DNA of 64,000 bases, from NCBI RefSeq assembly GCF_001510715.1, contig NZ_LMTJ01000003.1, positions 391,201 through 455,200 of the forward strand, read 5' to 3'. Shown here piece by piece: positions 1 to 9,113 of this stretch. Under the pieces are notes generated by a model. The model ran no database searches. It was not told the DNA's origin and worked only from the letters and a program-made list of their open reading frames with translations. The translations under genes and the position numbers were made by a program. The first letter of the stretch is position 1, and every line of letters begins with the position of its first letter. The DNA comes from Bacillus sp. FJAT-29814 (GTDB lineage: Bacteria; Bacillota; Bacilli; Bacillales; Cytobacillaceae).

Positions 1-2
1 TT

Positions 3-752
3 TTCACATTTGAAGTGACAGATGGAGAGATCGATAAAAGAAATGTGGTTGAAGCCTTACCAACAGCTGCAGATGGCGGTGTCGTCATGCCAGAGCTAAA
101 GAATGAGTCTGGTGTAAAAGTCAGTTTGGATAAAGATTCTGGCACTGTAGGCGAAACTGTTACCATGACCGCAACCGGTCTCCCGAAGAATCAAAAAGTG
201 GAAGCCATTTTTAATACAATGAGAGGCAGCCGTGTATCCGGAAATGGGTTTGGCGAAAAGCAAATAGAGTTGTTCACAATGGAAACTGACGAGCAAGGTG
301 CGTTGACAAAAACATTTCCTGTTCCAGATGATTTAGGGGGAATTCCACATCGGATTGACTTGAAAGTAAATGGAAAAATATACGGACAGACCTATTTAAG
401 TATTACACCGTCCATTGTAAAAATTACACCAGCATCCGGCCCGGCCGGCACACCATTTCAGATTGAGTTAAAGGGAGTCGGCTGGACCGAATATGATAAT
501 ACTTACCAGATAGCTTATGATAATGGATATGTTGGCTATGTCTGTGGCTTTAATACGGCCGGCACAGTCATCGTCAATATGGTCGCTTCTGGGGAACCCG
601 GGTACCACATTATCGACTTCTACCCTGGAATTTATCGAGGAAAACAGCAAAAACCTGATATATACTTGGCACCTCAGTTGACATATGGAGACGATCACCC
701 GGGCAGTGCAATTCCGGCCATCAGGTTAGGCTTTGAAGTTACCCGCCCGTAA
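3..752 (+). CDS. Secreted IPT/TIG-domain protein, C-terminal part (5' truncated by window edge)
   Basis: The reading frame is already open at the first base (codons for FTFEVTD precede the first possible start, a GTG at 15), so this is the end of a larger gene. The visible 250 residues are rich in Gly, Thr, Val and Pro and look like stacked beta-sandwich domains: one around residues 35-130 and an IPT/TIG-like one from about 135, beginning with the typical ITPASGPAGTPF turn. The start of the fragment (FTFEVT) resembles its own C-terminus (LGFEVTRP), which suggests tandemly repeated domains further upstream. Such domains usually serve in extracellular adhesion or scaffolding. No catalytic motif is visible. 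The specific function is unknown. Confidence 0.75.
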   Translation, partial: FTFEVTDGEIDKRNVVEALPTAADGGVVMPELKNESGVKVSLDKDSGTVGETVTMTATGLPKNQKVEAIFNTMRGSRVSGNGFGEKQIELFTMETDEQGALTKTFPVPDDLGGIPHRIDLKVNGKIYGQTYLSITPSIVKITPASGPAGTPFQIELKGVGWTEYDNTYQIAYDNGYVGYVCGFNTAGTVIVNMVASGEPGYHIIDFYPGIYRGKQQKPDIYLAPQLTYGDDHPGSAIPAIRLGFEVTRP

Positions 753-794
753 AATTACCCCTATAAAGTTAAATAAACTTAAAGGCACACTTAT

Positions 795-835
795 AAAAAA
801 TGACCGGAAAAATTCTAAAATTCCGGTCATTTTTT
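795..835. terminator. Bidirectional rho-independent terminator
   Basis: A 15-bp perfect stem (arms 795-809 and 821-835) around TGACCGGAA/TTCCGGTCA, flanked by A-run and T-run, sits between two convergent genes and can stop transcription from both. Confidence 0.9.
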
Positions 836-845
836 ATGTGAAATA

Positions 846-2384
846 CTAGCTCTTTCCTATTTCCCTTTGATACTTCGCAATTCGGGAGTAATCTTCCTTT
901 AAAACCTCTGTTAAGTGCATGAAAATCGGCAGTAACTGACGGTATTCCTTGACAGCACCCGGGTCAGGTGTGTGTTTATAGGTACTGCCAACCAACTCAG
1001 ATGCGATATCAAAAGAATTGATTCTCCCTAATGAATATAAACCCAGTATGCAGGCCCCGAGGCATGAGCTTTCAAAGCTTTCAGGCACGACCACTTCAGA
1101 TTCAAAGATATCGGACAGCATTTGCCGCCAAACAGAGGATCGAGCAAAGCCGCCGGTTGCCTGAATCCGTATAACAGGTCCGTCCATGCATTCTGTTAAT
1201 GCCAAAAATACTGTGTATAGGTTGTAAATGACTCCTTCAAGGGCAGCCCGAATCATATGTTCCTTTTTATGAGCCATTGTCAGCCCGAAAAACGAACCGC
1301 GGGCATTCGGATTCCATAATGGAGCCCGTTCGCCGGCTAAAAAGGGATGGAAAATTAATCCATATGCACCAGGTCTAACCCCTTCGGCAATCTTCGTCAA
1401 TACCCCATACGGGTCCATTCCCAATCGTTTTGCCGTTTCTACCTCTGCTGCGGTCAGTTCATCGCGAATCCAGCGGAGAACGATGCCGCCATTGTTGACC
1501 GGGCCGCCAATGACCCAATGATTTTCCGTAAGCGCATAGCAAAAGGTTCTACCTTTTTCATCGGTTTGCGGCTTATCAATAATCGTGCGGATTGCCCCGC
1601 TTGTCCCAATTGTAACGGCAATTTCACCTTTCCCAATCGCGTTTACACCAAGATTAGAAAGCACGCCGTCACTGGCCCCAATAACAAAGGGGGTACTGGG
1701 ATCAATCCCCATCTGCCTAGCCAAATCCGGATGACAGTCCGTAAATAAGTTGGTTGTCGGTACAAGCTCTGACAATTGTTCCCGACTAATGCTGGCAATG
1801 GTTAATGCCTCCTCATCCCAATCTAAGGTGTTGAGGTTCATCATGCCCATGGCTGAAGCGATGGAATAATCGACCACATATTGATCAAAAAGCTTTTTAA
1901 AAATATATTCCTTAATACCGATATATTTTTTCGTATTGGCGGCGATTTCGAGATGGTCATTGACAATCCAGGCAATTTTGGAGAGGGGGGACATTGGATG
2001 GATCGGTGTGCCTGTGCGCTTGTACACCTCATGGCCATTCCATTCGCCTTTGATTTTTTCTGCCCATCCCGCACTTCGGTTGTCTGCCCAAGTAATGCAT
2101 GCAGTCAGCGGCTGATCATTCTCATCCATGGCAATCAAGCTATGCATGGCACTGCTGAAGGAGATAAACAGGAGCTTTTTATCCGCGTGCTGTGTAGTGA
2201 TATTCGATACTGCACGCAAAACAGCTTGAAGGATTTCCTCAGGATCTTGTTCAGCAGTCGATAAATCAGGTGTGTACAGCGGGTAACCAATATTCTCTTG
2301 CTGGATGACCTTGCCGTTCTCGCTGAATAACACCGCTTTGGTACTCGTCGTACCGATATCTACCCCTAACATATAGTTAGTCAT
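846..2384 (-). CDS. gntK: Gluconokinase (FGGY carbohydrate kinase)
   Basis: Phosphorylates D-gluconate with ATP to 6-phosphogluconate, feeding the pentose phosphate pathway in the cytoplasm. The 512-residue length matches Bacillus GntK. The N-terminus MTNYMLGVDIGTTSTK is the FGGY phosphate-1 ATP-binding loop; the second-domain motifs (GIVLRWIRDE and GAYGLIFHPFLAGERAP) and the C-terminal ATG-G-FARSSVWRQM adenosine-binding signature are present. The start is the ATG at 2384, preceded by AAGGGAGA; a longer frame reaching 2441 would overlap the regulator gene upstream. It lies 14 bp downstream of the tetR gene on the same strand, probably one operon. Oddly there is no gntR, gntP or gntZ beside it, unlike the usual gnt operon. 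Identification rests on strong resemblance to recalled B. subtilis GntK. Confidence 0.92.
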   Translation of the reverse strand: MTNYMLGVDIGTTSTKAVLFSENGKVIQQENIGYPLYTPDLSTAEQDPEEILQAVLRAVSNITTQHADKKLLFISFSSAMHSLIAMDENDQPLTACITWADNRSAGWAEKIKGEWNGHEVYKRTGTPIHPMSPLSKIAWIVNDHLEIAANTKKYIGIKEYIFKKLFDQYVVDYSIASAMGMMNLNTLDWDEEALTIASISREQLSELVPTTNLFTDCHPDLARQMGIDPSTPFVIGASDGVLSNLGVNAIGKGEIAVTIGTSGAIRTIIDKPQTDEKGRTFCYALTENHWVIGGPVNNGGIVLRWIRDELTAAEVETAKRLGMDPYGVLTKIAEGVRPGAYGLIFHPFLAGERAPLWNPNARGSFFGLTMAHKKEHMIRAALEGVIYNLYTVFLALTECMDGPVIRIQATGGFARSSVWRQMLSDIFESEVVVPESFESSCLGACILGLYSLGRINSFDIASELVGSTYKHTPDPGAVKEYRQLLPIFMHLTEVLKEDYSRIAKYQREIGKS

Positions 2385-2398
2385 TTTTTCATTCTCCC

Positions 2399-3223
2399 TT
2401 AAAAAGCATAACGGCGGAGCAAATAAGAAATCCATTTGCAATCCGGATTATTACGGATGTTTTCTAGCAGCCCGTTTACAATGGCAGGACTTAAAGATGG
2501 TTCCACCAGCTGCTGTCTTAACAAGATCAACGATTCTTTTTCGATTGGTTCTTCGATTTCCTCCATCTTTTGGCCAATCAAATCAATTAGCTGCTCCTTT
2601 GATACTTCTTCATCAATCGGCTGGATCATTTTGATCAGCTCAGCCGAAACAAATGGGATCGTGGCATGCCGTGCCAGCAGGTTTGTTTTTTCCGCAAGCG
2701 ATTCCGCTAGAAGCTGCAAATCTACTGGAACATTATAGAACACAAATAGATGGGCATAAGTATTCATAAACCCTTTAATAGTATAAATTAAATCATATTT
2801 TGTATGTTTGACTGAATTCCCATATAAGCGCTCAATCATCAATAGAATGTTTTTTTCAATTAATTGGTCGTAATATTGCATTTTGGAAAAGAGCTCTTTG
2901 TTAAGCGTTTGTGAAAATTCCTTCATAAGTACTTTGGCAAAATCGGAATGCTTGTGAAACGATTGGTAAATCGCAAAATAAAATTCATATAAAAGCTGGT
3001 CATCCTTCGTGTTTCTGACTATGTAGTCAATATCGGAAACGCTTTGCATCATAAACTGGTCAATCAAGGCGATAATAAGCTCGTCTTTTGATTTGAATGA
3101 CAAGTAAAAAGCACCTTTAGAAATCCCGCAGCGCTCGGTGATTTGCTGGACGGATGTGGCCTCAAATCCTTGCTCTGCAAATAGCTCCAATGATTTTTCC
3201 ATGATTAATTGTTTCTTTACCAT
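2399..3223 (-). CDS. TetR-family transcriptional regulator
   Basis: A 274-residue TetR regulator. The N-terminal DNA-binding domain covers about residues 1-50, with the recognition helix region ISKGAFYLSFKSKDELI; the rest is a helical ligand-binding domain. Length is above the usual 190-220 because of an extra C-terminal helical stretch. The chosen start is ATG 3223 behind CGGGAGAGA rather than the longer frame to 3256. It is divergent from the RND pump, with an operator-like palindrome between them, so it very probably represses the pump and itself, and is relieved by a pump substrate. It is followed by gntK after 14 bp, so gntK may be co-regulated. This pairing resembles B. subtilis YerO with SwrC (YerP). 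Confidence 0.88.
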   Translation of the reverse strand: MVKKQLIMEKSLELFAEQGFEATSVQQITERCGISKGAFYLSFKSKDELIIALIDQFMMQSVSDIDYIVRNTKDDQLLYEFYFAIYQSFHKHSDFAKVLMKEFSQTLNKELFSKMQYYDQLIEKNILLMIERLYGNSVKHTKYDLIYTIKGFMNTYAHLFVFYNVPVDLQLLAESLAEKTNLLARHATIPFVSAELIKMIQPIDEEVSKEQLIDLIGQKMEEIEEPIEKESLILLRQQLVEPSLSPAIVNGLLENIRNNPDCKWISYLLRRYAF

Positions 3224-3249
3224 GTGATTGTCTCTCCCGAAGTCTTTGA

Positions 3250-3302
3250 TTGACAAATGACTATTTGGTCATTATTATAAGGAATTGAGTGTAATAAGTC
3301 AA
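3250..3302. promoter_or_regulatory. Overlapping divergent promoters with a shared TetR operator
   Basis: Rightward promoter: TTGACA (3250-3255), 17-bp spacer, TATTAT (3273-3278). Leftward promoter: TTGACT (3302-3297 on the minus strand), 17-bp spacer, TATAAT (3279-3274). The two -10 boxes occupy almost the same base pairs. The palindrome AATGAC-N6-GTCATT (3256-3273) fills the rightward spacer and lies over the leftward start point, so one bound repressor dimer would block both directions. The rightward start would fall near 3285, which supports GTG 3321 over the TTG at 3285 as the pump start. Confidence 0.85.
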
Positions 3303-3320
3303 TTTAGGGCAGGTGTAATA

Positions 3321-6300
3321 GTGAAAGGGCTAGTTAACTTTGTGATTGGAAATAAATTGGCGGTTTGGTTGCTGACCATTATCATTACCGCATCCGGTAT
3401 TTATTCTGGTACACGAATGAATATGGAGACGATTCCGAATATCTCGATACCATACTTAATGGTTACGGATGTCTATCCAGGAGCTACTCCTGAAAAAGTC
3501 ATGAACGATGTATCGATGCCGATTGAAAAGGCAGCGGAAAACCTTGACCACGTCAAGGCTGTGTATTCAAATTCTTATTCCAATATGGCAAGCATTCAGG
3601 TCGAATATGAATATGGCATCGACATGGATGAAGCGAAACGCGAATTAAAGTCGGCGCTTGATTCGTTGAAATTGCCAGAAGGCGCTGAAAAGCCGACGAC
3701 AACCGCCATTAGCATGAATATGATGCCGATTATGGCGCTCAGTGTTAGCAGTTCAAAAGAGGATATTGTGGAATTAACCTCAACGGTTGAAGAAAGTCTC
3801 GTTCCGAAAATCCAAAAACTTGAAGGTGTTGCCTCGGCCACCATCACCGGTCAACATATTGAGGAAGTTGACCTTACGTATGATCAGGCAAAATTGTCGG
3901 AACTGGGTTTAACCGAAGACAAAATAAAAGATATGGTTAAAGCGAGCAACATGGCCGTTTCCCTTGGACTCTACGAGTTTAAAGAAGGGGAGCAGGCGGT
4001 TTCGATTGACGGCAAGTTTATGACTGTTGATGAATTAAAAAACATGCTCATTCCGGTTACACCTTCTGCGGCCAGTCCATCACCATTCGTGAAGCTAGGC
4101 GATATTGCCAAAATTGAAACGATCGGTAAAGTCCAATCAATATCCCGAACAAATGGGAAAGACGCGATTGCCATCCAGATCGTAAAAGGCCAACAGGCAA
4201 ACACAGTTGATGTTGTAAATAGTGTTAAAAAGCTAGTTGAGGATGAAAAGAAAAAATATGATGGCCTGGACATCGATGTGACCCTTGACCAAGGTGAACC
4301 GATTGAAAAATCAGTGTCAACGATGGTGGAAAAAGCAGTATTTGGCGGTTTGATTGCCGTTCTGATTATCCTACTGTTCCTCCGAGATTTTAAATCAACG
4401 ATCATATCAATCATCTCGATTCCAGTGTCCGTGTTTATGGCGTTCCTGCTATTACACTGGATGGATATTACCTTGAACATCATGACTCTCGGTGCAGTAA
4501 CGGTCGCAATTGGGCGGGTCATTGATGACTCCATTGTTGTCGTCGAAAATATTTATCGCCGGCTTCATTTAAAGGATGAACAATTAAGGGGCCGTGCTCT
4601 GATCCGTGAAGCAACCATTGAAATGTTTAAGCCGATTCTGTCTTCAACACTTGTAACGGTTGCCGTTTTTGCACCGCTTATGTTCGTTGGTGGCATGGTT
4701 GGCGAATTGTTTGTGCCGTTTGCGCTGACAATGGCGTTTGCGCTTGGTGCGTCACTGCTTGTGGCGATCACCATCGTTCCGGCCCTTTCACATACGTTGT
4801 TTAGGAAAAAATTATATGGTGAAAAGACGGCGAAACGTCACAAAGAAGCTGGCGAACTGGCAAAATGGTATAAATTTTTCCTAGAAAAATCTCTTAATCA
4901 TAAGGTGATCTCGTCGGTTGTCGCCATTTTGCTGCTGGTAGGCAGTTTGGCGCTGACACCGTTGATTGGCTTCAGTTTCCTTGGCAGTGAAGAAGATAAG
5001 GTCATGTACCTAACCTACACACCAAAAGCTGGGGAACTTCATGATGAGACTTTGAAAAACGTTCAAGCAGTGGAAGACAAAATGCTTGAACGCGATGATG
5101 TTGATATCGTTCAAGTTTCTGTTACCGAATCAGGGGACCCGATGGCAGCGATGATGGGCGGTGGTTCAAACGGGGCGTTAATGTTCCTGATTTTTGATCC
5201 TGACATGAAGAACTTCCCTGATGTGAAAGCGAAGATTGAAAAATATGTAACGACATTGGATCAATCCGGCACTTGGAAGAGTCAGAACTTCTCTTCGATG
5301 GGCGGGGCGTCTGATGAAATCAGCTACACGTTCTACAGTGAAGATTTGACGAAGCTTCATCAATCGGTGAACAAAGTCGAAGACCTCATGAAGAAAAATA
5401 AAGATATTAAAGATGTTTCATCCACCGCAGAAGAAGCTTACGTCGAGTATACCCTTCGTGTCGACCAGCCAAATCTGTTGAAGTATGGATTAACAACCGG
5501 GCAACTCTTAATGATGCTGGGTCAGGACAGGAAGAAAGATGTATTGACGACAGTGGAAAAGGATGGCAACTCTCTTGAAGTCATCGTCCAGCAACCACAA
5601 ACCTCCCTGCCGGAATCGATTGATGAAATGCTGGCAAAACAAGTGCCTACAGCGCTTGGCACAACAATGCCACTTTCTGAACTTGTAGAGGTGAAGAAGG
5701 GGACAACATTGAATACGCTGGCTCGCAGTAAAGGGGAGTACTTCGCGACTGTTTCCGGAAAAATCACCAGCAAGGATATTTCCAAGGTTACCTCTACTGT
5801 AGGGGATAAAATTGATAAAATGGAATTCCCTAAAGGAGTGACTGTGAGCGTTGCCGGCGTCCAGGCGGATATGAATGAAACCTTTACTCAGCTTGGCGTG
5901 GCGATGGCTACAGCAATTGCGATTGTATACTTTATCCTGGTTGTCACCTTCCGTGAAGGGGTCGCGCCGTTTTCGATCCTGTTCTCGCTTCCGTTTGCGG
6001 TCATTGGGTCATTTGTCGGCTTATTCCTTGCCGGCGAAACGATATCCGTACCGGTCATGATGGGTCTGTTGATGTTAATCGGGATTGTCGTTACAAATGC
6101 TATCGTTCTTGTTGACAGGATTATTCATATGGAACGCGATGGATTGAGGATGCGTGAGGCCGTACTTGAAGCAGGGTCAACACGACTTCGTCCAATCTTG
6201 ATGACAGCCATTGCCACTGTCGGCGCATTAATTCCATTGGCGCTCGGCGAAGGCGGCGGTGGGTTAATCTCGAAAGGACTCGCAATTACCGTGATCGGCG

Positions 6301-6404
6301 GCTTAACCAGTTCGACATTACTGACGTTATTCGTCGTGCCAATTGTGTATGAAGTACTATCGAAGCTCTTCAAGAAGAATCGCAGAGAAATCATTGAAGA
6401 CTAA
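3321..6404 (+). CDS. swrC: RND-family efflux transporter, SwrC/YerP-like
   Basis: A 1027-residue proton-driven RND (AcrB/HAE1-type) membrane pump. In B. subtilis the homologue exports surfactin-like lipopeptides and other amphiphiles. The fold is seen as a TM1 near residues 13-32, a large porter loop, a block of helices from about 340 to 540, a second loop, and the final helices around 860-1020. The paired aspartates of TM4 are in GRVIDDSIVVVENIYR, the RND proton-relay signature. The start is GTG 3321 with AGGGCAGGTG upstream. It is transcribed from the TetR-controlled promoter at 3250. There is no adaptor protein gene nearby, as expected for a Gram-positive RND pump. The substrate is inferred from homology only. 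Confidence 0.88.
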   Translation: MKGLVNFVIGNKLAVWLLTIIITASGIYSGTRMNMETIPNISIPYLMVTDVYPGATPEKVMNDVSMPIEKAAENLDHVKAVYSNSYSNMASIQVEYEYGIDMDEAKRELKSALDSLKLPEGAEKPTTTAISMNMMPIMALSVSSSKEDIVELTSTVEESLVPKIQKLEGVASATITGQHIEEVDLTYDQAKLSELGLTEDKIKDMVKASNMAVSLGLYEFKEGEQAVSIDGKFMTVDELKNMLIPVTPSAASPSPFVKLGDIAKIETIGKVQSISRTNGKDAIAIQIVKGQQANTVDVVNSVKKLVEDEKKKYDGLDIDVTLDQGEPIEKSVSTMVEKAVFGGLIAVLIILLFLRDFKSTIISIISIPVSVFMAFLLLHWMDITLNIMTLGAVTVAIGRVIDDSIVVVENIYRRLHLKDEQLRGRALIREATIEMFKPILSSTLVTVAVFAPLMFVGGMVGELFVPFALTMAFALGASLLVAITIVPALSHTLFRKKLYGEKTAKRHKEAGELAKWYKFFLEKSLNHKVISSVVAILLLVGSLALTPLIGFSFLGSEEDKVMYLTYTPKAGELHDETLKNVQAVEDKMLERDDVDIVQVSVTESGDPMAAMMGGGSNGALMFLIFDPDMKNFPDVKAKIEKYVTTLDQSGTWKSQNFSSMGGASDEISYTFYSEDLTKLHQSVNKVEDLMKKNKDIKDVSSTAEEAYVEYTLRVDQPNLLKYGLTTGQLLMMLGQDRKKDVLTTVEKDGNSLEVIVQQPQTSLPESIDEMLAKQVPTALGTTMPLSELVEVKKGTTLNTLARSKGEYFATVSGKITSKDISKVTSTVGDKIDKMEFPKGVTVSVAGVQADMNETFTQLGVAMATAIAIVYFILVVTFREGVAPFSILFSLPFAVIGSFVGLFLAGETISVPVMMGLLMLIGIVVTNAIVLVDRIIHMERDGLRMREAVLEAGSTRLRPILMTAIATVGALIPLALGEGGGGLISKGLAITVIGGLTSSTLLTLFVVPIVYEVLSKLFKKNRREIIED

Positions 6405-6418
6405 TTTTTAAAAAGAAA

Positions 6419-6456
6419 GACCCATCCGTGAACGATAAAAGCGGAGGGGTCTTTTT
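6419..6456 (+). terminator. Rho-independent terminator after the RND gene
   Basis: Stem GACCCATCCG (6419-6428) pairs with CGGAGGGGTC (6442-6451), with one mismatch, and is followed by five T. Confidence 0.9.
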
Positions 6457-6533
6457 CGTTATAAGAAGGAAAATCAGCATTTTTATCGAAATAAATGAAG
6501 AGGGAAATTGTCATGGAAGTGTGGTGACCCTGA

Positions 6534-7673
6534 ATGAGAAGCCGGCCGTTCCTGCTCATCTTCAGTATAATAACTGGTGCAATCCTATCATTATTAGTTT
6601 ACTTTACGATCTTTGTTGAACCTTCCATAAAGTTAAGCGGGATTGAGAATGGAAAGGTGTACGCTGTCCAGCCTATCGTTAAATTGGAGGAAAGTTTCGG
6701 CATCACCCGGGTCACGTTAAATGGCACAGAAATAACGCCAAACTATCTTGTGGAGAAGAATGGAACCTATCTCTTACAAGGGGAATCTAAGCTGCTTTGG
6801 AAAAAGAAAACTGTTTCCTACAAATTTGAAGTTGATGATCAGCCTCCGCTTGCACCGCGTCTCAAAGAGGGAGTTAAAAAAGTTTACTTCAAACAAGCGT
6901 TGTTTAGCCTTGATAAGGAAGAGCGGGTATCTTATACAGCGCAATTGGACGGAAAGCCTGTTTCCCTTGATCAGCCGATAGATGCGCCTGGCGAGCATAA
7001 ACTAACGATACTAGCTACGAAAATTAATGGATTGACCGCAGCCAAAGAAGTCGCTTTTTCCATTGATAACCGAACCTTTTCGGAAGGAAAAGTGCGACAA
7101 TTTTTGGATTATTATTTTGGGCAAGATGTCGACAAGCTGAATAAATTTACCGATAAAGTCGCGATTACTCTTGAAGGGGAGTACAACCAGGACGATGTCA
7201 AAATGGTGGAGAAGGCCATTGCCGAAATCAAAACCTTTTTTCCATATGAAATGAAGATTGTCGATGACCTCTCTAAGCACGCGGATTTTGAGCGAAGTAT
7301 TAAAATGAAATTTATGCCAACAGAAGGCTTTAAAGAGTATAACATCTATTTAGATAATGTCCTGGGGGTTGAGATGCCAGTCAGGATCTCCCCGGTTTAC
7401 GGGAAGATGGAATCGCTTGTTCTGATTGGCACGGACAGATATATTACAAGAGATTATCGGAACGGGGTTATTTTACACGAACTTTTGCATGCAGTCGGCC
7501 TCTCTAATCATATCCCGTCACCGGAAAGTAGCCCGCTGTTTGAATATGGAAATACAACCGTGACTTTGGGGGAAGTCGAGAAATTGTACGGAGAACTCCT
7601 CTATCTTGATGAACTGACGCCAAATGCTACAAAAAACGTAGCCATGGAACTGTTGTCCAAAAGAATTCAATAG
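6534..7673 (+). CDS. Membrane-anchored putative zinc metallopeptidase (DUF2927-like)
   Basis: A 379-residue protein with one N-terminal membrane segment (about residues 5-27) and a large extracellular part. Near the C-terminus the motif HELLHAVGLSNH (from about residue 320) fits the HExxHxxGxxxH zinc site of metzincin-like and DUF2927-like peptidases. The middle part (about 40-170) resembles bacterial Ig-like or cadherin-like beta domains, with repeated phrases such as LNGTEI and LDGKPV. The start at 6534 has only a weak upstream GGAAG. It stands alone between two terminators, so it is probably monocistronic. The substrate is unknown; the family assignment is tentative, but the zinc motif is clear. 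Confidence 0.6.
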   Translation: MRSRPFLLIFSIITGAILSLLVYFTIFVEPSIKLSGIENGKVYAVQPIVKLEESFGITRVTLNGTEITPNYLVEKNGTYLLQGESKLLWKKKTVSYKFEVDDQPPLAPRLKEGVKKVYFKQALFSLDKEERVSYTAQLDGKPVSLDQPIDAPGEHKLTILATKINGLTAAKEVAFSIDNRTFSEGKVRQFLDYYFGQDVDKLNKFTDKVAITLEGEYNQDDVKMVEKAIAEIKTFFPYEMKIVDDLSKHADFERSIKMKFMPTEGFKEYNIYLDNVLGVEMPVRISPVYGKMESLVLIGTDRYITRDYRNGVILHELLHAVGLSNHIPSPESSPLFEYGNTTVTLGEVEKLYGELLYLDELTPNATKNVAMELLSKRIQ

Positions 7674-7703
7674 AAAAAGGAATGGTGCCGCCATTCCTTT
7701 TTT
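7674..7703. terminator. Bidirectional terminator
   Basis: AAAAAGGAATGG (7674-7685), loop TGCCG, then CCATTCCTTTTTT (7691-7703). It serves both convergent genes. Confidence 0.92.
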
Positions 7704-7706
7704 CTA

Positions 7707-9113
7707 TCATTTTTTTATCGTAAAATTATCCCTCAACAATGCCCAGTTCTGCGGGTAAGGATACCCTAAAGCCCAGTAGCTGACACCTCTTAAATTATAG
7801 TCTTTCACCATGTCGAACTTGGCTTGTGCACTTCTGGCATCTTCGAACCAGACTTCATGAGCTTGACCAGTTTCGTCCACGTATCTGAAAAATGGTGATT
7901 GGGCAGTGGTGTCATATTGAATGTTCGCTCCATATTTGATTGCCCTTCTGATCGCTTCCTGTGGACTAAATGTTTCCGCCTCTTGCCCTTTTACATGAGG
8001 AATTTTCCAATCCCTGGCATAAATTTGGAAGCCCAAAAAGATTTTTTCCGCAGGCATAACAGACAACGCGTATTCAACAACTCTTCTCATTTGGTTGATA
8101 GGCGAGATGGCTTGCGGCGGACCGAGCCGGTACCCCCATTCATACGTCATCAGGACAACAAAATCGGCAATTCTTCCATGTGCCTCATAATCATGCGCTT
8201 CATATAAGAGGCCTGCTTGTGTTGGGCCGGCCTTTGGCGCTAACGCGGTTGAAACAAAATATCCCTTTGGATGGAGCCGGTCCACAGCCATTTGTAAAAA
8301 CTGATTGTACAACTCGCGGTCCGCAGGCAAAACATTTTCAAAGTCAATATTTAACCCTTTATATCCTTTACGGTCCATCACTGCAACGATGTTTGTGAGC
8401 ACTTTTCCTCTAATCTCCGGAGTAGCCAAAATCGTATGAGCCACATTTGAGCCGGCATGGGAGGATGTAAAGTTGGTAACGGACATCATAGGGACAACCC
8501 GGTTGGCAACAGAAGCCTGAATAGATGCATCGTCCTTAACCGGCTGTAGTGATCCATCTTCTGCAATTAGATAAGCGAAGGGGCTAAAATAGGTGAGTAA
8601 ACCTCCTATTTCATTTACGGATTGGGCAGCTGCTTCAGGTGCTTGGTAAGAATAAGCATTCACTTCAATGGCAGGTTTTGCTCTGGGAATGACGAGCTTT
8701 AATCCGGGATAAATTAAGTTAGGGTTTGTGATTTGATTTTCACTGATGATTGCTTGGACTGATGTTCCATACCTGCTGGCAATTTGCCATAGTGCTTCAC
8801 CAGGCTGGACGGTATGGGTTATGGCCGGTATAAACAGGGTGGTGCCAGGATACAAAAGATTCGGGTTTGTTAACTGGCTTGCTTGAACAATGGACTGAAT
8901 GGTAACTCCGTACCTCTGGGCAATCGCCCACAGTGTCTCCCCAGATTTCACCACATGGGTCGTACCAGGTTTCGGAATCACCAACGCCTGGCCAATCAAT
9001 AATTTGTTTGGGTCAGGTAGTTCATTTGTTTGAATAATGGAATTCATCGGTACAGCGTAGCGATTGGCTATTTGCCAAAGCGTCTCGCCACGACTGACAA
9101 CATGGATGATCAT
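7707..9113 (-). CDS. LysM x3 / glycoside hydrolase family 18 spore-cortex hydrolase (YaaH/SleL-like)
   Basis: A 468-residue cell-wall enzyme. Three LysM peptidoglycan-binding modules occupy about residues 2-46, 52-96 and 98-142, each with the GETLWQIA or GEALWQIA core and ending in VIP or FIP. A GH18 domain fills about 165-465, with the catalytic acid in GLNIDFEN. B. subtilis YaaH and B. cereus SleL act on spore cortex peptidoglycan (N-acetylglucosaminidase or epimerase-type activity) and carry two LysM modules; the third here is an extension. There is no signal peptide, as in SleL, consistent with incorporation during spore coat assembly. The start is ATG 9113 behind GGGGGAGTATGT, not the longer frame to 9158. 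I could not find a convincing sigma-E promoter. Confidence 0.85.
   Translation of the reverse strand: MIIHVVSRGETLWQIANRYAVPMNSIIQTNELPDPNKLLIGQALVIPKPGTTHVVKSGETLWAIAQRYGVTIQSIVQASQLTNPNLLYPGTTLFIPAITHTVQPGEALWQIASRYGTSVQAIISENQITNPNLIYPGLKLVIPRAKPAIEVNAYSYQAPEAAAQSVNEIGGLLTYFSPFAYLIAEDGSLQPVKDDASIQASVANRVVPMMSVTNFTSSHAGSNVAHTILATPEIRGKVLTNIVAVMDRKGYKGLNIDFENVLPADRELYNQFLQMAVDRLHPKGYFVSTALAPKAGPTQAGLLYEAHDYEAHGRIADFVVLMTYEWGYRLGPPQAISPINQMRRVVEYALSVMPAEKIFLGFQIYARDWKIPHVKGQEAETFSPQEAIRRAIKYGANIQYDTTAQSPFFRYVDETGQAHEVWFEDARSAQAKFDMVKDYNLRGVSYWALGYPYPQNWALLRDNFTIKK

Noticed and set aside
1881..2264. 127-codon plus-strand frame inside gntK
   Set aside because: It is antisense to a well-supported gene and has no family resemblance.
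2385..2441. N-terminal extension of gluconokinase to 2441
   Set aside because: It overlaps the end of tetR and precedes the natural MTNYMLGVDIGTT start, which has AAGGGAGA before it.
3285..3320. TTG at 3285 as the RND pump start
   Set aside because: It coincides with the predicted transcription start and would be leaderless; GTG 3321 has a binding site and fits the family N-terminus.
6428..6619. 63-codon frame after the RND gene
   Set aside because: It begins inside the terminator hairpin and overlaps the metallopeptidase-like gene in another frame.
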